From: Pomphorhynchus laevis
Taxonomy: Eukaryota; Acanthocephala; Palaeacanthocephala; Echinorhynchida; Pomphorhynchidae
Direction: 5' to 3'
DNA: 64,000 nt
Assembly: GCA_012934845.2 (NCBI GenBank)
Contig: WNNJ02002228.1
Coordinates: 62,001 to 126,000 of the forward strand
The notes under the pieces: generated by a model
What the model was told of the DNA's origin: nothing
What the model saw: the letters and a program-made list of their open reading frames with translations, nothing else
Database searches by the model: none
Program-made: the position numbers and the translations under genes
Shown here: positions 33,801 to 42,360 of the stretch, in pieces
How positions within the stretch are numbered: the first letter of the stretch is position 1
Layout: every line of letters begins with the position of its first letter

Positions 33801-35418
33801 TGTAGTGGAGTCGTTTGGGGGATGGAATGAAGAGGGAAACAGGGTCATCAAACGGGTTGCAAATAACATGAGCCGGACAAGCGGAGTCACTTACGCCGTG
33901 ACGATCACGCATTTATACCAGCGCATCTCTATTGCAATAATGAGAGGCAACGCCAAAGCAATGCTAGCGTCACTTGATCAGATCCCAATATCCACATTTG
34001 ATGGTGGACACCAGGAAACAGGTGAACCCGGGAAACGCCTCTTCGAGCCAGACACTTGTGCTTTGAGCCGAACTCGTGATGTGATAAGACTACCCTGTAT
34101 GACTAGACGTTGTGATACATATAACTCCAGATCAATTGAAACTGAGTATAATGCTGTGAGCGCCACTTCTACGATAGTCGCAGATAATGAACCGATAAAC
34201 AAGCATGCGTCTCAATGTAACGATGACATTCCTGCCAATATCACTAAGCACGATACTCCATTCGATGCTACTAATGATGTTTTTCAGCATCATCATTCCC
34301 AGCTTAATGTAGACGATAATGACGATACTGATGTAGCCAAATCTCTTACCAAAGTTAGAAAGCAATCGTCGGACTACGGTCAAACAGATTTCGAAAAAGA
34401 AATGATATTTACTTATTGTGCAACTACAACTGATGCTGAAAGTCATCTATTGATGTCTGCTAATTCACCGACAGGACAAGTTACCGATCAAATAAATAAG
34501 ATCCAACAACTTGGTGAGCTGCATCAGAGTTCAATGCATCCCTTAGCTAGTAATGATATGCAAATAAATAATAATCAAATGAACGAATACAATAATCTAA
34601 TTTGTTGTCCAATCAAGGATAATGATAACTTGACGATAAAATTAAAAGGATCATCTCAACAGGGATTGGAGTTTGAATCGTCATCATTTATACTTAACAG
34701 CAATTCAACAATACCAATGATGTCATTTACATCATATGATCCTAAATATGGGCTTGATTGCAATCCATCGAATGAATTTGCAAAATTTGCTTCTGGTTCT
34801 ATCAACGAACCCGGTGCCGACGAATCTGCTGCGCCTTTCTTTGTATCATCGAGTAGTAACCAAGAAGAAACTATGATTGACAATGGTAAAACCGGAATTT
34901 CCACGATGAATTGCAGCCAATCTAGTGTTGCCGATCATACACCCGACAATTGTAATGATCATCTCAACCTGATCATTCATCAGTTACTCAACATGTGTGA
35001 TGATCTTATACTACCCGACAATGTTGTTGATGTTCAAGGTGTTGAGCATGATCAACATGACGACGCACCAGCGGCAGTACAAATGATAGTGACAACAAAT
35101 ACCACCAATCACTTAATTACGAATAAAAGTAGTAATATCGCATCAATTTTGAAGAGTTGCTCAAACATGGTTCGAAGAAATAACGAATTCATTACAACCG
35201 CCACCACCGCGGCCGCGAATACATCAACCGAATCGGAAGATAAGCGTCACAGCAACGCTCATGGATCGCATGAACATGATAGCGAAGAATATCAGCGATC
35301 ACAAAGAAATAACTCTAAAAAGTACAGTAATAAGCCGGAGCTTACAAAATCCTTGCCGATCGGTGAGAATTTAGAATCTGATCATTCATTATACTTACTC
35401 TAATTTGTAATAATTATT
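30805..35418 (+). mobile_element. RLE-type (R2/NeSL-like) non-LTR retrotransposon, apparently whole
   Basis: A 4.6 kb unit bounded by an 11-bp target duplication and inserted into a PLE. It consists of a ~60-base leader, one open reading frame of 1512 codons and only 15 bases after the stop, with no poly(A). The N-terminal Cys/His cluster, central RT, CCHC motif and PD-(D/E)xK-like nuclease define an RLE-bearing LINE. The leader starts with a hairpin (GGAGTGCT/AGCACTCC) and a 27-base copy of the element's own interior (30813-30839 equals 31651-31677). The unbroken ORF and perfect duplication argue for a recent insertion. Confidence 0.88.
30865..35403 (+). CDS. RLE-retrotransposon polyprotein with long disordered C-terminal extension
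   Basis: It nicks target DNA and reverse-transcribes its own RNA there. Domains by residue: a possible zinc cluster at 74-99 (C74, C77, C88, H92, C99); RT at about 380-660 with motif A DLSNAFNS (468-475), motif B GVQQGDPLGP (519-528) and motif C YLDDG (554-558); a CCHC motif C856, C859, H869, C873; then RPADIL (915-920) and AIDFAVTH (928-935), fitting the restriction-like nuclease; and a last conserved block AAGYIFSAAVVESFGG (971-986). The start is uncertain: Met52 or Met57 could also serve, as the first 50 residues look like translated leader. From about residue 1085 to 1512 the sequence turns AT-richer and Ser/Thr/Asn/Asp/His-rich, without stops and without a known domain. This tail is either an unusual extension of the element or captured host coding sequence. 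R2 proteins are usually about 1100 residues. Confidence 0.88.
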   Translation: MKLLQYILSETKRTICLFYGLIILTHQITIVYNKITYNSYKLTLAITNLLTMLPNTMAYDGQDQNDIIRGRRPCRICQRDIVLTTNGCFRFHKFRGSRCAGSGEGFGCFNHASKVQPNEATTEVITPTLAIPSARVDASNRLSCLQSCWRRESTTVIRIPYKARVLAATYFCDSIKHALQIGDVSSWTKLLLFAKSCFSGPMPTICKGRYKLEKHICDSIRAYATTASTDVPSMIQTPHKYANRKLNGNSEIACINLATHGNYGKALQRLVSGGIVSPSTQARTALQILHPLTYSIWRDQQLSSPNLIERLSNNPISSISVGRETVITAVNSFPSASGPGCLGLRPEHLQDMLRANSGGSLAENLTHLVNHLLAGLAPSEVAPYIAGANLIALPKKDGGIRPIAVGETLRRLCSKCICLQLRKRFAGLLQPTQLGVATPNAVERIVHNIRRIHELHANDNNWAWAKIDLSNAFNSLSRAHLRATVRENVPEILPWFDFSYKCKAPLRFGPQDPLNSCEGVQQGDPLGPFLFALAIKKTIEHVSHIPGINLNMWYLDDGIVGGTPSAIASALGWLDTSFKAIKLQLNWRKTEVIGTPEAVSSCLALLSEVVSENTSGNMHLLGIPIGDESFIETHLTNEILPPLIQTIEAVAKLPDPQVGYLLLKHCASSSRINHLLRSVDPRITKTFCQSFDRQIASAFQKICACQLHEAAKSQMTLPIRLGGFGLRCNAAHVQSAFIHSVMQVGEEYSLDPTLFPGYSEALATLRTTMGSHFIPSTDGGQSSTSRLIENLASTQLIQSASEMDRARLHAVSCPKAGAWLNAVPNAASGTELTPPQFCILVRMWLGIPLHERNYRCGRCMRIADKEGIHSLTCQYGGYQGLRHNAIRDVVFAAAQSARMDVALEVRGIIPDLRERPADILFYGDPPHAIDFAVTHPQQTAYRRSAANAKLAAATSYAINVKDRKYKSRVEAAGYIFSAAVVESFGGWNEEGNRVIKRVANNMSRTSGVTYAVTITHLYQRISIAIMRGNAKAMLASLDQIPISTFDGGHQETGEPGKRLFEPDTCALSRTRDVIRLPCMTRRCDTYNSRSIETEYNAVSATSTIVADNEPINKHASQCNDDIPANITKHDTPFDATNDVFQHHHSQLNVDDNDDTDVAKSLTKVRKQSSDYGQTDFEKEMIFTYCATTTDAESHLLMSANSPTGQVTDQINKIQQLGELHQSSMHPLASNDMQINNNQMNEYNNLICCPIKDNDNLTIKLKGSSQQGLEFESSSFILNSNSTIPMMSFTSYDPKYGLDCNPSNEFAKFASGSINEPGADESAAPFFVSSSSNQEETMIDNGKTGISTMNCSQSSVADHTPDNCNDHLNLIIHQLLNMCDDLILPDNVVDVQGVEHDQHDDAPAAVQMIVTTNTTNHLITNKSSNIASILKSCSNMVRRNNEFITTATTAAANTSTESEDKRHSNAHGSHEHDSEEYQRSQRNNSKKYSNKPELTKSLPIGENLESDHSLYLL

Positions 35419-37374
35419 TGATATTAAAAACTGTAAATTATCTATTTTAGAACATATTATCGAAGAAAACATTTCAATATTAAATCAAAAACTATTAGAA
35501 AAAGAAGATTTTTGGATTAAAACGCTTAATTCCATGTACCCATTAGGATTGAATGACGTGGTACAAGGAATTTGCAGAAGTAGTATAATACATAATAAAC
35601 AACTATATTATAATAATCCGGTTAAACGCAAACCAAGAAGTCATGGTGATAAAAGGAATAGGAAAAATAGAGTTAAAAATAGTAAAAAAGATATGTATAT
35701 GAACAATTAGAAATATTAAAACAACTTTAAAAAGATAATAAGCTGAAAGATCTTTATGTAAATATAAGAAGTTTTTCTAAAGATATCATATGTTCAATAA
35801 ATCAAAAATTAATTAACGACTATGACAGGCTGAGTTGTATAATAGACAGTTATTGCAATACAAAATACTATAATCGGACAAAAAAAGTTAATAATAACAA
35901 TAGAAAATATACACTGACCATAAAATTCATTAATAAATGTATAGATAACATAAATATAGCCGGACTTTTAAATAATTCTAAAAGTAAAAAAATAATAGGT
36001 TCAGATTTAAGTAAATATATTCCTAAAATAAGGTATAAATTCCTATCACCATTAGGACGAAAAATTTGTAAAAATTACATAAAAACACAATAAAATCTAG
36101 GTTCATATGTAGTGCGTTAAATGTACATTAAAACCACTTTCTAAAACTTTCTATACATAAAGTAATTAAAGCACACTTTAAAAAATATTGCAAGTTAATC
36201 GAAATTAATACTGGTATAAAACACTTATTTCAGTATTAATTCTACAAAAGAATTTTTAGAACAGACAAAAGGAATAAATTTTCAAAATATAAATACATAC
36301 GATTTTAGTACGCTTTATACAAATCTAGATTTAGTAGATATTAAAGAAGCGTTAGTAAAATTAATTAATCTTATATTCGGAAAAAGATATACATATATAT
36401 GTTATAAGATTAAAGCTTATCTAACAAAAATTAAACCATCAAGTAAATATAAATATATGGATAAAATTAAATTAATAGAATCCTTAAATATTTTGATAAA
36501 TCAAAATTATTTAAAAGTAGGGACATCTATATTTAGACAAGTAAAAGGTATTCCAATGGGTGGTAATAGTAGCCCAATTATAGCTGACTTGTTTTTAAGC
36601 TTTATAGAATATGAATTTGTTCATAACTGTGTAAAAACTAAATCTAAACAATATAAATATATGAAATATATGTTTCGATACATTGATGATATATGTGTAT
36701 TTAATTCTAATGATTTTTATTCAATTAGTGAACAAATTTATCCAGAAAGCCTTTTTCTTAATAAAACCAATATTAATGATAAAGAAGGTGTATATCTAGA
36801 TATGAACATTAAATTAACATTAACTAAAACTACTATTAATTTATATTGTAAAGATGACATATTTAAATTTACAAGAAACATATTTTTGCATGAGCATTCA
36901 TGCATACCATATAATATAAAATATAATACATTAAATAATGAAATTTTAAGAATTGCAACAATATGTAATGATATTGGTTTTCTTTAAAATCATTTAAATA
37001 ATTTAATAGATACATATTTTAAACTAGGTTACTATAAAAATAACATCAAGCAGAAAATAGTAAAATATATAAATCAACACAATAATATAAAGAATAAATT
37101 TAAACTCTTAAGTGGCAAATTTTTATGGATGGATAATAAATAATATACTTTGTATTATAATAAGATACTAGATAGTTTTATCAGAGGAAATACATTATTA
37201 GTATGTATTTGGCCCCTCTGCTATGTTGGGTAGAGGAGTTTGGGGCTGAAACCTGATAGCATAGTAGTTCCTCCTGATGACCTCTAATTCTTATTCTGAT
37301 ACAACGTCTGTTATTCATTAGTCAATTCATAAAAATGACGTTTATTTTAAATTTCAATTTTTTATTTTCTCAGT

Positions 37375-37745
37375 TAGCTGATTTGATTCTATCAAACGAG
37401 TGTAGAAATCGGTTCACAAAGGCAATCAAACGTGTAATCTTGCGATTATGCCACTCAGGATTTGCCTCACACCTAAGGTCTCAATTGCAGAGCACGATGG
37501 CAGACAACCTCGACAATGTGCTTAAAAATCTTAGAATTTTCTCACGGGACGTCCTCTAGTAAAAAGACAAGTCCTGATATGGCGTAGGTGTACCAAGACG
37601 CACATGAAGCTTATATTATAACTACATACGCTGGGACCATTTCAGTACCTATTTTACTTACTTCAGGACGCTATTAAATCTATTCAAATCAAATCCTGTT
37701 CCAGTTCACTGAAGCTGGGACTATGGATTTCAGTTCGGTGAACAC
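37375..37745 (-). mobile_element. Fragment of the I/Jockey-type LINE (ORF2 3' part)
   Basis: On the + strand GGGACGTCCTCT at 37547-37558 and the following stretch, through TACGCTGGGACCATTTCAGT and GTTCCAGTTCACTGAAGCTG, parallel the antisense of the LINE at 60420-60610. The part at 37375-37545 parallels the ORF2 C-terminal segment seen at 50240-50340. It is degraded and runs directly on from the PLE tail. Confidence 0.7.
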
Positions 37746-37750
37746 ATAGG

Positions 37751-37806
37751 GACTGACTGCGAAGACACGAGATATTTTTCAACGATCATGTAGAAAATCT
37801 TTCTAA
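37751..37806. repeat. Repeat with an inverted partner at 30261-30320
   Basis: GACTGACTGCGAAGACACGAG, TTTTTCAACGATCATGTAGA and CTTTCTA match the reverse complement of 30261-30320 with a few differences. The two copies flank the PLE/RLE complex in opposite orientation. Family unknown. Confidence 0.65.
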
Positions 37807-37842
37807 AAAGATGAGACGCAAGTATTAACACTCCCACTTCAG

Positions 37843-38279
37843 TGGCCCAACTACAACAATTGGCCATCAGCCTGCCTGAATCACACCATCTGAATAAGGT
37901 GCATGTTCCTGAAAATTGTGTAGGATCCAGTAATCCTTTCACATATCAGACGCAGGCTTTCCAAGAAGCCATAAATGAGCTCTTGGTAATTAATTCATGC
38001 TCTGATGATCATCAGATTGAATTGGTGTTACCTTTGCCGGACGTAACTGACGAGCCATACGTGTATCTTATGATGATAGATACTCAGAAACAAATAGTCT
38101 TAGACTATGAGTATCTAGAAGAGGAAAAATTGTATTGGTCTCGTCAGGAGAGGGAACCACGTTTCGTTCCTTATTTACCTCAAAGGACAGCTCAAGATTT
38201 ACTTCTTGACTGGGCATTGGAAACCCTTAAGCGGCAGAGCGGTAGGGATAGTCAGCTATTAGTGGCCAACTCCCCATAG
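37843..38279 (+). CDS. Unrecognised exon-like ORF, likely a 3'-terminal exon
   Basis: About 145 codons are open from an acceptor-like CTCCCACTTCAG (ending 37842) to TAG at 38277-38279, in DNA where open frames of this length are rare outside genes. The product is moderately acidic, with ENCVGSSNPFTYQTQAF, IELVLPLPDVTDEPYVYLMM, EEEKLYWSRQEREP and QRTAQDLLLDWALETL; the last run looks helical. I recognise no family. There is no good ATG, so it would be entered by splicing in phase 1. No matching upstream exon was found: the ORF at 37335-37559 is antisense LINE sequence. It could be the last exon of a host gene whose other exons were displaced by insertions, or a relic. Confidence 0.45.
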
Positions 38280-38726
38280 CTCATATCGAAACATGTATCA
38301 CAAGCTTGTTAGACGCCGCCCACAACTCCACATTATAAATATAAATAGTTTCCAAAATATAAAAGAAAAATTTGAATAGCATTTGACGAACAAATTGTGT
38401 TTTGTGTTTCTGATAACTTGATTTTTTTTTCGCAGCTAAAGATAAAAATAAATTTAGTCTTTTTTATCCTGCTCCAAACTATCAAATTTAATAAATTGAT
38501 CAAAATCAGTAATTTTTAATTTGGAATCTAATTTATTGCATTGGTCAAATTTGATAGACGAGTGTGAAGATCGCATTCGAATATGAACGGGCTGTTTGGT
38601 TTATTCTAGAAAGACTTTAAAGAAATTACAAGATGTAATGAAACGATAAGTAAAATATTAAGTAAAATTCATTGAAATTAAAATTCATTAAAATTAAGTG
38701 AAAATATAAATTATGAAATATTCCTT

Positions 38727-38930
38727 TATTTCTGTTAAAATTACATTCGTGTGCTATCTATTCCTATGCTTCGGCATAATAAATTATCCACACGAGAAAA
38801 GTTCTTTTATATAAGTTTTACAACGTTTCGGTCATACCATTTTAAGAACTAATAATAAAGTACTTATAACAAGTACTTAAAAAGGAACTTTTCTCGTGTG
38901 GATCCTAGCCTAAGCTAAGGATCCTTTATT
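38727..38930. repeat. Fold-back element, copy 1 (TIR ATCCACACGAGAAAAGTTC)
   Basis: ATCCACACGAGAAAAGTTC at 38786-38804 is the exact reverse complement of 38885-38903. The preceding 55-60 bases (TGTTAAAATTACATTCGTGTG, ATGCTTCGGCATAATAAATT) recur before copy 2 at 53309. A second hairpin, GGATCCTAGCC...GCTAAGGATCC, follows at 38901-38925. It looks like a non-autonomous element with nested hairpins. Confidence 0.75.
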
Positions 38931-38939
38931 TATTAAAAA

Positions 38940-39140
38940 ATCATTATTTAAAATAGCAATGCTACTAATAACATTAAAATGTTATTAAATTATAATGATA
39001 TTGAATTGACATGTTATTAAATCATATGCTATTAGTTAAATTAAAATCTTTTTAAATTGAAATGTTATTAAATTAAACTGTAATTACATTAAAATGTTAT
39101 TAAATTAAGATGTAATTACATTAAAATTTATTAATGCTAT
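38940..39140. repeat. Degenerate AT tandem repeat
   Basis: Repeated TTAAAATGTTATTAAATTAA units with variants (TGTAATTACATTAAAAT) over about 200 bp. Low complexity, with no other content. Confidence 0.6.
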
Positions 39141-40189
39141 GAATTACTATGAATCCACTACTTTTAATTTATATAATTACTCGTTAAAATACCCGTCATT
39201 TTCGCTATTTTAAATATTAAGAATAATGTCTATCTCGAAGTAGCTGTGATAAACTAATATTATAAACTTTAATTGTAGAATATTTGTAGAATTGCTTCAT
39301 AGTTGTTTTTATTATCTATTATATTTGTATCTATATATTTTGATAAATATCAAAATATTTATCAAATATTTATATAATCCAATTAATTTTATTGGTTTTT
39401 CATATGAATTGATATTAATTAATATAATGTCTTGGTGTTTTCTCCCAGAACAAAATAAACAAAATAACTTTATTAGATGGGATCCGCAATAGAACGCCAA
39501 TTGATATAAAAGGTTTGTGTCTACTGCGAACCTATATATTAGGTTCGTATCCTGCCACGAACGCAAACTAAAAGTTATTTTGTTTATTTGATAGTCAGAT
39601 AAAAGCCAAGTCGATTAAATTTACTTCGAAGGTAAATATATTAATATATAAAATATAATTATATATTATATAAATATATATATTTGATAATTATACAATT
39701 ATAATTTTTATTAATATAAAAATTTATTTAATATTAATATACGCGATTAATAATTAATAATTAATAAATTATTGATTAATACTTAATAATTAATAAATTA
39801 TTGATTATTAATAATTAAACATTATTTTAAGACAATAAAATAGAATAATAAATGAAATAATTTATTAATGATTAAGGTAAAATGATTGAGTATAACGTTT
39901 ACTTAATCAAGTAATAATTAAGTAAAATAAATAAGTTAAATGAGTAATAATTCAAGTTGTTGTATTTATTTTTTTAACATGTAAAAGTTATTTTTTTTTA
40001 ACATAAACAGCATCAACTTATACTTTAAGAATCAAATAAAAATTTTGAAAACGTATTTTGCCTAAAATAAAAAACGATTATCGTTAACTTCGATTATCAT
40101 GTTTATAAACTATAAATCAAAGTTGACGATAAAACAATTCTTATAATTAAGGTTCATATAAACAGTTTTTACTTTTAATCGGATAGTAA
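39141..40189. other. AT-rich intergenic DNA downstream of the BUD22-like gene
   Basis: Contains a small inverted-repeat element (39451-39590) and AT microsatellite-like runs (39640-39860). The BUD22-like transcript, running leftward, should terminate here; many AATAAA-like words occur on the - strand and no single one can be chosen. Confidence 0.5.
39451..39590. repeat. 140-bp inverted-repeat element
   Basis: CAAAATAAACAAAATAACTT at 39451-39470 faces AAGTTATTTTGTTTATTTG at 39571-39589. Between them is a mixed-composition core with GCGAACCTATATATTAGGTTCGT, itself a hairpin. MITE-like; no coding content. Confidence 0.65.
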
Positions 40190-41689
40190 TTATTCGCTAT
40201 CCAAATCAAAGGTTTTTCTGGTTGCTTCAGATTTAACTATTCTAATATTACATTGATTATTTCTTTGCTGACTGGCTTCCCATGAGGGATGAATACCATT
40301 TGTCTCAATTTTGCATAACACTCCACTCCTAGATTTTAAGCTATTATATTTACGAGAACACCTCTTTTGATCTGATTTTGACCTTAAATCAACCGATCCG
40401 CTTTTAGCTGTATCTTTGAAATTACTATCGCTTGCCAAACGTTTATCTTTTGGAAACAATAACGGGTACTTTTTAGATTTCTTCTTCCCACAGTCTTTGT
40501 CATGAATACATTGCGAAATGTTTGAACTATTCTCGCTAACAGGTTTATCACAAACTGTAAGATTTTTCTTAGATTTAACTTTGCTAGATGGTTTGCTTTT
40601 AAACTGTTGATTGTTTACTGCTTGGATTTGATTATCCGATTCATTAGATTGTAATGATGATACCAAGTCTTGGAGTGCTGATCCTAAAATAGAACTACTT
40701 TTGTCTGGAATAACAAGAGAAATGACTTTACGACGTTTTTGTTTAGACTTTACAGCTTTAGATACTTTTGGTTTATTCCTTTTACTTATTTCACATTTCG
40801 GCTGGCTACTAATAATAAGGTCGTCGTTCTGATGTTCAGTAATTAAATCATCTTCTAAGCCATTGTTCAATTTCTCATTAACATGTCGCGTGCTATCGCT
40901 CAATTTATTCAAATGTAGTTTATCCACTTTCTTTTTAACTTTTTTATGTTTCGACTGTTTACTACTAGCGATGCGCATTTTTTTTCTCGGCTTCTGATTT
41001 TCAATTAACTCGGTATCTTCGTAATATTGTTCACTTTGAACAATTTTCTCGCCAGATGCGCTCCTTAGATGTGCTGCCAAATGTTCAGTGCTTTGATTGC
41101 AATTTGCTGATATACTTTTAGCCGATTTCTTCTGGAGATCTGTTTTTCGAATTTTGATCTCGTCCTTGCTTTCAGTAAGGTTTGTAACATAATTATCACC
41201 TTCTGACTTTGAAATGTAATCTTGATTTTCATTTGTGGTGTCTATGTCATTTGAAGTCATATTGACTTTTTGTTTTTGCCAATTTAATTTATTTAGGTGT
41301 CGAATCCAATATTTACTGGCAAGTTCAGACACGTTGTCTGATTGAGATTTACATAAGTGCATGTCAGCTTGAACAAGTTTGTGCCGTGATAAATTAATGG
41401 TATGTTTATCAACTTCAGACAGTATTGATTGATCACTTTCAAGAAAGGCAACAATACTTGTCTCTTTTGGGTTTACCTGACGAACTGCTTGTAATACAGT
41501 TAGTTTGTTAGTTATTTTTCGTGTAAGTTTATCTTTCAATCCAGCGTTTTCGACTTTTTCTCTTTTAAACTTTAACCGTTTAATGGCATTAATTTGTTTA
41601 CGTATTACAAAGAGCTTTGCCCGACGAACGGTTTTGCACATAAGCAAAAGCTGATTATTGAACCACGTTAAATCAGTGTTTTCAACCAT
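40190..41689 (-). CDS. BUD22/SRFBP1-like nuclear protein, intronless
   Basis: BUD22 family proteins act in 40S ribosomal subunit biogenesis in yeast; the animal member SRFBP1 binds serum response factor. The ORF runs 499 codons from ATG at 41689 to TAA at 40190. The N-terminal ~100 residues are a helical basic domain (LNNQLLLMCKTVRRAK-like FNNQ variant, then VIRKQINAIKRLKFKREK and VLQAVRQVNPKE), as in the family. The middle is Lys/Ser-rich, with several likely nuclear localisation runs (KHKKVKKKVDK, KSKQKRRK, KKKSKK). The C-terminus has the hallmark HPSWEAS at 467-473 followed by a TFDLDSE end, matching HPSWEASRKRK...I.FDD of the family. Human SRFBP1 is 429 residues. It stands alone on its strand; absence of introns is notable beside its neighbours. 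A DRE-like TATCGATA lies 11 bases before the ATG. Confidence 0.88.
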   Translation of the reverse strand: MVENTDLTWFNNQLLLMCKTVRRAKLFVIRKQINAIKRLKFKREKVENAGLKDKLTRKITNKLTVLQAVRQVNPKETSIVAFLESDQSILSEVDKHTINLSRHKLVQADMHLCKSQSDNVSELASKYWIRHLNKLNWQKQKVNMTSNDIDTTNENQDYISKSEGDNYVTNLTESKDEIKIRKTDLQKKSAKSISANCNQSTEHLAAHLRSASGEKIVQSEQYYEDTELIENQKPRKKMRIASSKQSKHKKVKKKVDKLHLNKLSDSTRHVNEKLNNGLEDDLITEHQNDDLIISSQPKCEISKRNKPKVSKAVKSKQKRRKVISLVIPDKSSSILGSALQDLVSSLQSNESDNQIQAVNNQQFKSKPSSKVKSKKNLTVCDKPVSENSSNISQCIHDKDCGKKKSKKYPLLFPKDKRLASDSNFKDTAKSGSVDLRSKSDQKRCSRKYNSLKSRSGVLCKIETNGIHPSWEASQQRNNQCNIRIVKSEATRKTFDLDSE

Positions 41690-41699
41690 CTAAAACGGC

Positions 41700-41707
41700 T
41701 ATCGATA
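41700..41707 (-). promoter_or_regulatory. DRE-like TATCGATA upstream of the BUD22-like gene
   Basis: The 8-mer TATCGATA, the core DREF-bound element of insect housekeeping promoters, sits between 11 and 18 bases before the start codon. A single octamer in AT-rich DNA can occur by chance, and its relevance outside insects is uncertain. Confidence 0.3.
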
Positions 41708-42176
41708 AAGTTTAGAATAGCCGACATTTAACATCAATTTAAGTCACTGTTTAAATAAAACGTTTAGATTCCCCGGATGCATCGCAAATCCAAAAAATGG
41801 ATACAGAGCTAATAAAAACGGCCACACTAAAATAAAATAAAGCATGATGCATCACATTATATCTCCATTGATACTGAACTATTTAATCACACAAAAATAA
41901 GTTATATTATTATTCTATAATTTATATTACAATTTACATTTATATTTTGCGTTAGTGCATCGAATATTTAGATAATCAGATACAAGTCAAATGAATAAGC
42001 TATTTAGACTTAATTATTTCGTTAATATTTTATTTATAATAATGCATAATTATCTTTTAATAATAGATTACAATAAATTTAAAAAATATAAAATTAATAA
42101 TTGCTTATATAATTAATGATATCACAATTATGGTTTATTAAATAATAACGACAACAATAATTATTTTAATATTTCG
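41708..42176. other. Upstream flank of the BUD22-like gene
   Basis: AT-rich, with a slightly more balanced segment to 41850. Nothing else recognised. Confidence 0.5.
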
Positions 42177-42360
42177 CTAGCAACTCTTAGCATCTTCAGA
42201 AAATTAACATAAAAATAAATAAATAAAAAATCATATAAATAGCTTCTTGTCGGTTTGCACATTGATGCCAGAATTAATGTACAAACCGACAAGAAACTTT
42301 ATTTGTGTGATTTTTTATTTTTCATCCTTATGTTAATGTTCTGAAGGTGCTAGTAGTTAA
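42177..42360. repeat. Imperfect fold-back element of 184 bp
   Basis: CTAGCAACTCTTAGCATCTTC at the left faces GAAGGTGCTAGTAGTTAATAG at the right. The arms pair through TTAACATAAAAATAAATAAA and its partner, and meet at TTCTTGTCGGTTTG/CAAACCGACAAGAA around 42242-42295. A typical hairpin-shaped non-autonomous repeat. Confidence 0.75.

Larger units (their letters stand above)
30794..35429. repeat. 11-bp target-site duplication around the RLE retrotransposon
   Basis: TGATATTAAAA is present at 30794-30804 and again at 35419-35429. The PLE nuclease reading continues sensibly from the left copy directly into the sequence after the right copy, which supports these as the true borders of the insertion. 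Confidence 0.85.
30480..37372 (+). mobile_element. Penelope-like element with GIY-YIG before RT, split by a later insertion
   Basis: The left part (30480-30804) translates to a GIY-YIG nuclease core (AGVVYLIQCTCGLQY, LKTRFRQHIYNIQ), preceded by a Cys pair. The right part (35419-37372) resumes inside the same domain (FWIKTLNSMYPLGLN), passes through a basic linker (KRKPRSHGDKRNRKNR), then reaches the PLE reverse transcriptase: TYDFSTLYTNL, VKGIPMGGNSSPIIADLFL and YMFRYIDDICVF, best seen at 36457-36987. Nuclease upstream of RT is the permuted order known from Chlamys-type PLEs; the basic linker leading into the RT recurs in the copy at 46350-48495. The element is dead, with a handful of breaks. 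Its tail (37130-37372) recurs at 10.2, 10.6 and 26.9 kb. Confidence 0.85.

Noticed and set aside
34132-34446. 104-codon ORF on the opposite strand of the retrotransposon tail
   Set aside because: Shadow of the long + strand frame; no domain.
37335-37559. 74-codon ORF that looked like an exon upstream of 37843
   Set aside because: It is antisense LINE sequence: the stretch parallels the ORF2 3' region at 50240-50340 and 60300-60440, followed by the GGGACGTCCTCT landmark.
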